A program made the translations under genes and the position numbers. Positions 23,301 to 33,221 of a stretch of DNA of 64,000 bases are shown piece after piece; position 1 is the first letter of the stretch; each line of letters begins with the position of its first letter. The notes beneath the pieces are model-generated. The model saw nothing but the letters and a program-made list of their open reading frames with translations. It ran no database searches and had not been told where the DNA came from. The stretch lies in NCBI RefSeq assembly GCF_921293095.1, contig NC_060252.1:8246001-8310000 (forward strand). Direction: 5' to 3'. Origin of the DNA: Ischnura elegans. Lineage: Eukaryota; Arthropoda; Insecta; Odonata; Coenagrionidae.

Positions 23301-26300
23301 TTTGGCTTTGTCTATGACTGGGATACCAAAAGAATTGAGGAAAAGCATAAACTCCTGAGAATGTTCTAATTAACCACACTTTGGGAGCATTCAAATATTA
23401 AAATTACAGTATTTTTGGCCATTTCTGATCCCATTTCCCCATTGTATGCATAAATTTGATTTTGTTGTACCCAAAAAGTAAGCAAAATCACTACCCCTCC
23501 TCTCCTCAATGTGTGCATATGCATTACTTGAATGTCTCCGAGTGTGAATGGTTCTTTATTTTATACTTATATGAAAAAATGTAAATGCAATATAATCTTC
23601 AGATTAAATTCATGAAATCGCTTGATAGATCTTAGAACATCTATCATCAGTTCATTGCGGCTTCATTAGCTCTGAAATTTAGTATTGCTTTGGTGCAAGC
23701 AAGTTGAGAAAATTTTATGATCAATTTGATAAGGGCTTCTTCAGAGGGAGGGAAGGGATAAATGGCAGTAAGTTTATATCTCCTGATTTTTTTATGCCTC
23801 AGTAGTTATTTTATTAATTTATACTTTTTAGTTGATCATCAGTCTGCAAGATGCCATCCGGAAGCCAAATACTTTGTTAAAAATTTTAAAAGTAAGAAAA
23901 CTGAATTGGCACAGAAGCTGTTTAGTATGTTTAACAAGGATGTTTTTGACTCAAAGGTATATAAATTATTGGTATTATAAATTATTTTTGGTTTTATGGA
24001 CCACTTCTGTATTCATCTTCCATTTGTGTAGTTTGGTTCCACCAAAACCTCAAAAAAAAATACTGAAAAAAAAAATTTTTGCCTGATGTTTCACTGGGAC
24101 AGGCCACTATTCTCAATGAAAGAAGGGATAGTGGGTCATCCCACTGAAATGTCTGGTAAAACATTTTGTTAGTGTCCTTATCCTGTGCCTCTGTGTTATA
24201 AAATCTATTTATTTATTTGTCATCACCAGAAGCGTTTTCATCAGAAATGTAGCTTTATTAACAACTACTATATTTATGTTTGTAATTCTTGTTAGGAATT
24301 AATAATCACTTTTTTTATTTTTTCATAAGCTTCCTCGTGACTTGCCTATAATATGGAATAACAGGCTAAGAAAAACTGCAGGATATTGCTACAATCGCAG
24401 GGTAAAAAATTCTCAAGGAGGATTTACTCGGACATCGCGCGTGGAGTTATCATCAAAGGTATATTAAGCCACCTTGTACATTTTTTTTGGGAGAGTAAAC
24501 TTTGACTTGGGTGCAGAATAGTCAGCTGTGACTCTTATCATAAGTCACTTGTTAACACCCTCAAATTATAAAAGTCATTTGCCTTTATTTAGACGTGAAC
24601 ACAGGAGGTTGTGCTGAACATTTTTAATGAATGCGACTTAGTGGTGAGGTACTGATTTTAAGCTGTGTTTACATGATGCATTACCGGTGCAAGTACCTGG
24701 CTGGACAAACGCTAAGATAGATGTGAGAAATTAGAACTGGGCCTGGACATGCATTCTTGCATTTCCACAACTTAGGTATTAGCACAGAGTAATTTTGATG
24801 GTGAACGTGTTACGCGTCTAACAGTGCTGGTGTATTGTGTAGATGCCCATAATGATTTGGAGTCAAACACGCTATTTTCTCTGCTCATGCTCCATGAATT
24901 TTAATGCCTATGTGGAGCAACTTAGATTCCTCAATTCTCCAAATTCATTGAAATGATTCATTTAGATGATAGTAAATTTGTATGTTTGTCTTGTCTTAAT
25001 TGTGTAGCTTACAGAAAAGTTAAGAATCTCTAGTCTATTAGACTTGCCGTGACTCATTGTCCTTCAGGGACAGATTAAGGGCATTGCATTTCAAGGTGGA
25101 AGGGGTTAATTACTTTCTGCTGCACCTTGGTGGTATGCTAAACCTCTCAGCAATAATGCATGTTAGGTCTGATATGCGTTGAAAAGTCACTTAGATTTTC
25201 ATCAATAATTTTTAAACATTGAGCCAGCTTCTCAATCCATTATTTTAAAGATATTATAGAATTCTCTCATATCAAATATTCCAGAGCTAACCTAACCCCC
25301 CCTTTCCCTTGGGCTACAACCTTGTCGCAGTGGAAAGGCTTGCACGTTCCTATGACCCCTAGAGCTGCTTTGGCGGGATTAATTCTAAATTATTCCCGCC
25401 CACCAACCTTGTGGTGGTCCAAGTTTACATGCCCACTAGCAATCATAGGGAGGAAGAAGTAGATGAGGTGTATGAACAGCTCGAGGAAATAATTAGAGAC
25501 ACACCGGGTAAGAAAAATCTGGTAGTGATGGGGGACTGGAACGCTTCAGTCGGGGAAGGGAGGGATGGAAACGAAATAGGAGAATTTGGATTAGGAATTT
25601 GGAACGACAGGGGTGAGAAAGTAGCAGAATTTTGTGGGAGAAACAAATTATTCATCACAAACACGTGGTTCAATCATCATAAAGGGCAAAGGTACACATG
25701 GAAAAGTCCAGGGGATGTGGGGAGATATCAAATAGACTACATTATGGTAAGACAGAGGTTTAGGAATAGTGTGAAAAACTTGCACAGCTTCCCTGCAGCG
25801 GGTATGGATTCAGACCACAACCTAGTACTTATGAAATGCAACGTAAGATTCAAAAGACTCATGAAAGCCGGAAGGGTGAGGAAATGGAATGTAGTAGCAC
25901 TGAAGGGGAGTATGAAGAGAGAATATCAGGAACTAGTGGACATTAGTACACGGGAGATTGAAAGTACAAAGACTGTTCAGGAAATATGGGATAATATGAA
26001 AACTGGAATAGCCAATGTGGTGGAGAAGTCAATTGGCTAAGTTGACAGCAGAAGGATAAAGAAGCCTTGGGTTACGGAGGCAATGGTAAAAGAAATTGAG
26101 GAGAGAAGGAAGTGGAAGAACGTGGACAAAGAGCAGGGCAAAAGAATGTATAGGGAACTAAATAATTGATTACGACATGAAACTAAGAGGGCAAGGGAGG
26201 CTTGGTGGAAAAGACTGTGAGGAAATGGAATAGTTCCAGAAGGATGGAGAAGTAGGCGGGTTGTACGCCAAAGTTAAGTCGCTATCAGGCGGCAAAAGAG

Positions 26301-28650
26301 GACAAGCCATGTCTAAAATTTAGGCTAAAGATGAGAGTATGCTAACCGAGTGAGAAGAGGTACAGAGTAGATGGAAGGAATACGTGGAGGATCTGTATGA
26401 CGGAAGAAACAGGCCGGAGAGATTGATTGTAGAGTAGGAAAGTGCAGTGGAGGAGGATAATCTTGGGCCATGGAGCATGTCAGTCTGATAGTTCACATGG
26501 CCTGGTAGTATTTTTATTATGGTGCCAAAGTTGAAATTCTGGCACCAATTCCCATTTTTTTGTTCATATTATTTATGTTCTTGAATTTGAAAGTTTTTAA
26601 AGTAAGTGTTCTTTAGTTGAAGACTAAGTTTTCTGCAGTCAATTACTCTGTGAAGGCATACATTCCTAGTTGATCCCATTAAAGTCATGTTAGAAAATGT
26701 TGAAAAAAAGTCACAGAGATTGGTATGTGTTTATCGCTAAATTTTTTCTTGTTATTCAGGACGAAATACCTACAATATTTTTATTGACTTCCTTTGATAA
26801 GTTATTTGCCATACCTTCTATTGCATTGGGGTAATAAAATGGGGTGGATGTTCTTCTTGCAGATTGTGGACAATGCAGCTCGTCTTAGGGACACACTTAT
26901 ACATGAGCTTTGCCATGCTGCAACTTGGATTATTTCAGAAGTAACTGGTGGACATGGTCCCTCCTGGAAGCGATGGTAATTAGAGTTTGTCATTCTTCCC
27001 ATCACATTTTTTTATAGTTAAATAATTCCAAGTAGGCAACACCTTGCTTTAGGATTTAAATTTTTTCATTTTGCTTTTTCTGCTCTTCCTTCACTTATAA
27101 CCTTTTTTGCTTTCGGCAAATGTACAGTATCTCTATATCTATATTTCAAACATTGATAGAAAAAGAGGCTCATATGTCTTGGTCAAAACAAAAAAACCGA
27201 TAAATCACAGCCAAAATTTCTATTATTGTTCTTGGAATTAATGGAATTATATTCTTTGACACTTGCATACACAGTCACCTCCTGCATCTCCACAAATAGC
27301 TAATGCCAATGCCAAGTTTCTCTCCATCCTTCCTTTTGTACTTTTCCCTCATGGCACAAGTAACCTTAGCCGTCAGTCAACTACTCCAAATAACATATGT
27401 ATCAAATAGACTAATGTCAAGGCATTCTTACTGTGTATTATCTATTTGGCATTATGTTGTTGCATTTGTTTTGACAATAATCTTAGAATTACTGCCCGTG
27501 ACTAGTTTGATTCTGTTGAATATTATTAGTGCTTCATTTTGAATGGATCTATTATGTAGTACCTATGAGATATTATATCTCCGACAGATGTTGCTTTTCC
27601 TCTAAAATGTTGAATGAGTGGTGATTACATGAAATCCACATTGCTACAAGTGTAATGATAATATGGATTTTTGTGGGTAAATACTAATGTAAAAGTGTAA
27701 GTATACCCTCAGACTATTTTTAGATAAAATTTATGTTAAAATAGTTCTTGGAGTGTAGGTCAACGTATGTTATGCAAAAAAGTTATAGCCGACGTTTGTT
27801 TATTTAAAACTATCATCAGGGCTTAACTTAGTAGATATTTATTGATATTATTAGAACTTATTTATAATTATAAGAACTATTTTAACATGAATTAACGAGG
27901 TCAAGATAAGGAAAAAAAATGTTAATTTTATGTCTAATAGTTGCTGATGTACTTGTTAGCCACTGATGGCAAAGAGCTGAGTGCGAAAAATAAGCAAATT
28001 CTTTTTTAGGAAATGTAGCTTTTGGTAAGGTTGCTTGCCTATGGCTAACGAAAGTTGGCTAATTTTAGATGTACGTAACTATTTCATTTGGAAGAGATAA
28101 TTGATAGTTATACTTTGCTATTTTCAGGACCAATAAAGCTATGTTAGTATTTCCAGAGCTTCCTCCTATTTCGCGTTGCCATAACTATGACATTGTGACA
28201 AAATATAGATACCAGTGCACTGTCTGTAACTACAGGTGGGTTTTCTACGTTGATTTCATCAGCACAAATGTACTTTTTCTTGATGATGATTTGAATAATT
28301 ATAATTTTTCTCTTGGTATCAATTTTCAAATCTTATTTTACTTGCATATCCTAATTAATTTTTTTTCTTCATTTTGTAGCATTGGGCGGCATTCCAAATC
28401 TTTAGATGTCCAGAGGAAATGTTGTGGCATTTGTGGTGGGACTTTTGAACTTTTTGTAAATACTAAGGATGAGGGTGGAAAATCAGTACCAAGAACGCCA
28501 CGAACGCCTAATGCTTTTGCCTTGTTTGTCAAAGAAAATTACAAGGTGATAAAAAGCACTCAAGATAAACTCCAGCATAAGGATGTTATGAAACTTTTAA
28601 GTGAAAAATTTGCTGAAGCTAAAATATCCTCAGGACCAGTTGAAAAATAA
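20355..28650 (+). CDS. GCNA: GCNA/ACRC, SprT-like germ cell nuclear acidic protein, nine coding exons
   Basis: Coding exons: 20355-20430, 20706-22521, 22806-22972, 23060-23167, 23832-23956, 24330-24458, 26863-26975, 28128-28235 and 28380-28650. All junctions are GT-AG and in phase, giving 970 codons. Residues ~26-720 are Ser/Asp/Glu-rich and probably disordered, with SUMO-interaction-like cores (MIVPDSDD 333-340, CVIPDSDD 418-425, SVVILESS, SVIELNYEL). Residues ~740-880 form a SprT-like zinc protease domain: LPRDLPIIWNNRLRKTAGYC, then HELCH at 821-825 with Glu822 catalytic and His838 as the likely third ligand. A zinc ribbon follows (C875xxC878, C896xxC899). Residues 918-970 resemble an HMG box (PRTPNAFALFVKENY). 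The family repairs DNA-protein crosslinks and protects germline genomes in the nucleus. Intron 6 holds a LINE fragment. All catalytic residues are present, so it looks functional. Confidence 0.93.
22522..22805 (+). other. GCNA intron 2
   Basis: The donor is GTAAGT at 22522 and the acceptor TTTGCAG ends at 22805. A stretch near 22590-22650 (GATTCATAGATCCCATAAGCA) resembles one near 36257 in a ubinuclein intron, probably an old shared repeat. Confidence 0.5.
25390..26470 (+). mobile_element. RTE-type LINE fragment, endonuclease region
   Basis: A 209-codon frame (25411-26040) reads as an AP-like endonuclease of the type annotated in hosts as craniofacial development protein 2-like: VVMGDWNASVG, then NTWFNHHKGQRYTWKSPG, IDYIMVRQR and a SDHNLV end, covering the D, N, D and H active-site motifs. 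Sequence to 26470 continues the linker (KKPWVTEAM, ERRKWKNV) with stops. No reverse transcriptase follows, so the copy is truncated. It lies in GCNA intron 6 in the sense orientation. Confidence 0.85.
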
Positions 28651-28906
28651 ATCGTTGCATTGATTTTGGAAGAAGCCTTCCTGACTTTGCTTGGGTGTGA
28701 TGTTATTCAGTTATAACAGTATTTTTATTGTGATAATGTATTGACTTTCATTGTTATTTGTGAGAGATTATTTATTTTTATATGGGGGGTATTTCCAATT
28801 CAGTAATTACCTGTTATGTAATATTATTATTGTATAAACTATTTTGTGTACTCAGAAAAGCATAATAGTTCATGATAGAAATTCACACAAATGATGATAA
28901 CTAAAC

Positions 28907-28912
28907 AATAAA
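28907..28912 (+). terminator. GCNA polyadenylation signal
   Basis: AATAAA lies 257 bases after the GCNA stop codon. It is the best-placed canonical signal before the intergenic repeats. Confidence 0.6.
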
Positions 28913-29260
28913 ATTAATGGGCGTAGACATTTGTTTCTTTTAGTCTTTCCTTCAAATTCACCTCCCCTTGCTATAATAATTTTTTCTATTAGATATTAAA
29001 CAAAAAGTGGAATTCCTCTTAAAATGATGTCTAATTTAATGTTTGTAAGCAGTTTTATGATAAGACAAATCTGTACCCTTAACTTGAATGTGGTTGAAAG
29101 CTACAGTATAGCTAAACGTTATCAAACTGGCCATAAATAGAAATGTGCTATCCAGCACTGAGATATCTTCAATTACCCACTCAAGGACAATGACAGATAG
29201 CAGTGGATAAGTTCAGGAGGCAGCCAAAATGTCTATGTGATTGTTTCACATAGACTACAC

Positions 29261-29446
29261 ACGGGTGGATCCAGGATTTTTTTCTGGGAGGGGCACAAGC
29301 AAGGCCGTATCCAGGATTTTGTTCTGGGTGGGGCACAAGGATACCTCGTAATACAAAACGAACGCAATGATAATGGGACCGTATTAAAAATATTGCATAT
29401 TATTGAGGGTCTGGGGGGGCACGTGCCCCCCCCTGGATCCGCCTAT
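29261..29446. mobile_element. GGATCCAGG hAT-like MITE, copy 1
   Basis: The ends ACGGGTGGATCCAGG and, reverse-complemented, CATAGGCGGATCCAGG are inverses. Perfect 8-bp direct repeats GACTACAC (29253-29260 and 29447-29454) flank it. The left end is partly duplicated (GGATCCAGGATTTT, then GTATCCAGGATTTT about 40 bases later). It shares CAAAACGAACGCAATGATAA with the copy at 31651. Inserted between GCNA and ubinuclein. Confidence 0.85.
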
Positions 29447-31299
29447 GACTACACATGTATACATCTATACCTTTCCCAAAAACATGGAGCAGAATTAAAC
29501 GAGTCTAAGGAACTGATTGCATATAGTGGCATTGGCGATGTCTTTTTTATGCAAAATCCTTACAAGTATGGATCAACATCAAAGCAGAAGAAGATGATGG
29601 AAACAAGCGTAGGCAAGGGGGCGACATACCCATAACGATAATGCGTATAGGTTTTGATACATCAGTGCCATCTATGCCAGTGGTCCAATGCTGCCGCGAA
29701 GTTTGAATGCACATCTCGGCGCGTGTTTCAATTTTTTTACGCGTCACGATAGAGCGTGCTATTCAGGCCTAATAATGATACTGCAATTACGAGAAACTTA
29801 AAAGCAGTGAATGTAGGAAAATCTTCCTGAAGAACTTCCCCAGGTTACTAAAGCAGTAACCATAATAAAAGATTAATGTACAAAGTCAACTGGTGATCTG
29901 GTGGTTGGTAAGAATAATGATCTCGGAAACTTACTTCAGTGGACATTAGTATTTATTGATACAATAACTGGCAAAAGAAATACAACAATAACAATTTCAA
30001 TATGACATACTAGAGATGAAATCTGAGGAAGTTAACCATTCTACAAGCACATGAGATGCACAAGCAACAAATATCAATGACAACATGAGATGAGCAGCCT
30101 TTGCGTAATAGGAGAAAGATTCCATTACTAAAGTAAACACTCCACAGACAAAGAGGGTGACCCAATTTTCCTTGAGGTAGATGTATCTTGCAATAGCTCT
30201 GGTACAGGGAAAATAATGCTAATCCTGAAACCATAGACAATAACAATACTTCACTAGAAATAAGCATGCAAGTTTGGATATCATTTCATGGAAGATAATT
30301 ATTTAATTATGAAAGGAGGACATTATTTCGTAGGAAGTTGTTCATGATGAGTACCTGTTAAGATATACAACATATCTTGGCAGAGGAGTCTTAAAATGAA
30401 AGGTTCTTATAAGTTAATATCCATCACTTATACGAAAGAAAGTATTCCAAAAGTAGAAAACGAGAAAAGTGAAGAATATTTTATACCAATGTAGTAGAAA
30501 TTAAGTTCTTACTTCAAAATGAAAGAGATTAAAGTTTTAAGAAATGTAAACATCGTAGAACACTTAATGAATAATGCTCAATTAATGACAATTAAACAGT
30601 TGAAAGGACAGAGTTGAAATAGCAAATTACATACATAACCAACAAAATGATTAGCATTAAACAAACGAAAGCATAACACTAGCGATAAATGAGTAGTTTG
30701 AACACTAGAAAAACTGCAAGTACCATGAAAAACATATTGAAATATAAGGAATACAAGACACCATAAAATTTTGAAAACATGAGAAAAGGTTAGCTAATCA
30801 CAGGTTGAAATCAAAATGGAATAATGAAGGAAACAGAATTACTCACATTTTCATCACCAAATACATTTCATACCCACGCAATTTAGCAATAACCAAGATC
30901 ATTGAGACTCGTATCCTTCATCGAGCACATTCCAAAATCGTAAGGGACACTGTAAGCAATAAAAAAAAGTCTGCAGTTAACACTAATGACTATCAATAAG
31001 CCTCAATATCACGTTTGTTTACATCGAGATTCAATATGGCAGCCCCCAGTTCATTACTGCTCAGAAAAACAGGCTACACCAGCGCCTCTATGTTGGGTAG
31101 GCCGTTGGACCACTGGGGCTCCGGAAAAATCGAATCGAAAGAGGTTTTCTATACGATATATCGCAGTTTTGTCGCCCCCTTGGCGTAGGGACATAAAATG
31201 TTATAATAGTGGGAACGTTAGAAAATATCTTACAAGAAATTGGGATTGCATAAGTTATTGTTATTTTCATCCTTTTTATTACGAGTAAATTTAATACTA
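29447..31299. other. Intergenic sequence between GCNA and ubinuclein
   Basis: No confident gene was found. It contains the tentative membrane-protein exon at 29997-30218, and a CpG-bearing stretch near 31000-31130 that could be a promoter for a - strand transcript. Confidence 0.35.
29997..30218 (-). CDS. Possible terminal exon of an unrecognised membrane protein
   Basis: On the - strand a 73-codon frame follows an acceptor-like GGATTAG and ends in TGA, with AATAAA about 40 bases beyond (29952-29957). It reads hydrophobic segments such as NWVTLFVCGVFTLV and AAHLMLSLIFVACASHVL, which look like two membrane helices. It has no start codon of its own. No upstream exon in matching phase was found, and another frame is also open here. 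I do not recognise the protein, and chance is a real alternative. Confidence 0.22.
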   Translation of the reverse strand, partial: HYFPCTRAIARYIYLKENWVTLFVCGVFTLVMESFSYYAKAAHLMLSLIFVACASHVLVEWLTSSDFISSMSY

Positions 31300-31369
31300 G
31301 ATGGTCCTCTCGTACAATTAACATGTCTAACAATCAAATATATCCATGTCCTGGATGGTGGAAAATCCA

Positions 31370-31440
31370 CATAGGTAAGATTCAAACCCACAACCTCTAC
31401 GTTGGAAGTTGGGAATGTTACCAATGCCACCCGGCTGAAG
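31370..31440 (-). repeat. tRNA-derived SINE-like fragment
   Basis: On the - strand, TGGCATTGGTAAC (A box) is followed about 25 bases later by GGGTTTGAATCTT (B box), the layout of an RNA polymerase III promoter in a tRNA-derived SINE. Confidence 0.45.
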
Positions 31441-31650
31441 TTGATAATGTTTTGGGTGAGATGGAAGGGTAAAGAGGATTACTGGAGTGATGAGTACAAG
31501 GAAAGGGATAAGGCAAGGAAAGTCAACAAGAGGAAGTATTAAATGGGAAGTTGGTAGAGAGTGTGGCAGGTAAAGAGCAGATTAGATGAATTGGGACTGG
31601 AATTCTGGCGCTGAAACTGAGGCAAGCCTACCTCGTTATGGTGGTATTCA

Positions 31651-31847
31651 CCGGGGGCGGATCCAGGATTTCTTTCTGGGGGGGGCACAAGCAAGGCTGT
31701 ATCCAGGATTTTGTTCTGATTCTGGGGGGGGACAGGGATACCCCGTAATACAAAACGAACGCAATGATAATGGGACTGTATTAAAAATCTTGCATATATT
31801 TTAAGGATCTAGTGGGGGGCACTTACCCTCCCCCTAGATCCGCCTAT
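31651..31847. mobile_element. GGATCCAGG hAT-like MITE, copy 2
   Basis: The left end CCGGGGGCGGATCCAGG and right end CTAGATCCGCCTAT are flanked by perfect GGTATTCA repeats (31643-31650 and 31848-31855). The internal sequence matches the 29261 copy closely, including the duplicated left end. Confidence 0.85.
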
Positions 31848-31899
31848 GGTATTCACACCAATTATTAGTCATAAGGGGTTTATATACACCCCCGAGAAA

Positions 31900-32400
31900 A
31901 TTTAGGGAATATCATTGTGATGGGGGAATGGAATACTTCAGTATGGGAGGTGACGGGTGAAAATGAACTTGGGTTCTGAATGAGAAGTGACAGCAGAACA
32001 ATTCATAAAAAAAACTCATGATTCGAACTCTGTTACGGGCGGAGGTACAAATGGAGGAGTTCAGGGGATATATTAGTTATATCGTGGAAAGACAGGTTTA
32101 AGAATAATGAGGAAATTGGTGCATCGGATGCGGATTCAGATCACAACCTAGTACTCATGAAAGAAAGTGGAAGATTCAAAAGACTTATGAAAATTATAGG
32201 GAGAGGAAAGTGAACGTTTGATCTCTGAAGGATACTATGAGGAGGAATATCAGGAACTGGTGGAAAGTAATATCCGAGGAATTGAAGATAAACATACTGT
32301 GGAGGAAGGGTGGGATAATGTTAAAACGAATAGACAAAGTGGCCGAGAAGACATTAGAAGGATAAAGAGGTCTAGGAATATTGAAAAAATCTTGCGTAAT
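31900..32400 (+). mobile_element. Decayed LINE fragment, endonuclease end
   Basis: Nucleotide stretches such as GATTCAGATCACAACCTAGT and GAGGAATATCAGGAACT match the LINE at 25390-26470 (its SDHNLV and EYQELV parts). Frames are broken throughout. It is an older relative, with the hAT-like MITE at 31651 just upstream. Confidence 0.7.
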
Positions 32401-33099
32401 ACCGTGTGGCGCACATTTGAAACTGCACAGCGCCACGAATATTACTACTAATTATCAACATAATATCATGATAATGAGCCACAGCATTAATTAATTTGAA
32501 CACAAAAGGACGCCCAAAAATATGAGAAATCGTTCCATTTAAAGTCCCCTTGAAGGGAATATTCTTAGAAATTGTTTTATCCAATGATTTGCCTAGGATA
32601 ACATAGCTTTATTAGCAAGCCAAAACTTTAACTACCTTAATTGCGAAATGAAAATCAAGACTTCACAATCAAAGCTACAAATATTCTCCATTATGATTTA
32701 CTTATTAATAAGAATAGAGGGCTAGAGAGTTGTGATGGGGGACTGGGTTAATTTTACACTCCTAGGTTACCTTCTAAATCCATTTTCTATGCACGAAATA
32801 GGGTTCAAACACTGATAACACAACACATCCAGCAGACGACACTTTCGCTTGGTGACTGGAAGAAAATTACCACACCTTCAATATCCATTTTTAAGTAATA
32901 TGTGTCTTAAATAATGAAAATAACTTCAAAAAATTAAGTTTTCTCCATCCCCTACGAGATATGTACGTAGTTATAGTGGCATGTAATGTAAAATGATGTA
33001 AAATTGAATGTAAACACAACAACAGTACGCAATTTCGTACTTCATATCTAATATTACCGACCGGGAAAATCTGCAACCACAATTCCTTTTGTGTATTTG
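32401..33099. other. Intergenic sequence before the ubinuclein promoter
   Basis: AT-rich with no recognised feature. Confidence 0.35.
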
Positions 33100-33110
33100 T
33101 GCGCATGCGC
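33100..33110. promoter_or_regulatory. NRF-1-type palindrome in the ubinuclein promoter
   Basis: TGCGCATGCGC is an exact match to the palindromic site bound by NRF-1 (Ewg in insects). It lies 112 bases before the ubinuclein start codon in a locally GC-rich patch, as expected for a broadly expressed TATA-less promoter. Confidence 0.55.
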
Positions 33111-33134
33111 TTGAGCGCGGGTTAACAGTTGAAG

Positions 33135-33161
33135 ATGGCGACGTGTTACCAGGTTGTTTAA
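33135..33161 (+). promoter_or_regulatory. Upstream open reading frame and YY1-like site before ubinuclein
   Basis: AAGATGGCGAC matches the YY1/Pho-type core, and its ATG opens an eight-codon frame (MATCYQVV, stop at 33159). A second upstream ATG at 33164 is out of frame and overlaps the ubinuclein start. If transcription starts upstream, both could damp translation. Confidence 0.4.
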
Positions 33162-33221
33162 ATATGTTCCTTCGGTGTTGTCTCATTACCTTTGGTGTAT
33201 GTGGCAGAATTAGTTTAAAGA

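Noticed and set aside
31586-31804. 72-codon + frame between the genes
   Set aside because: Mostly translation of the GGATCCAGG MITE.
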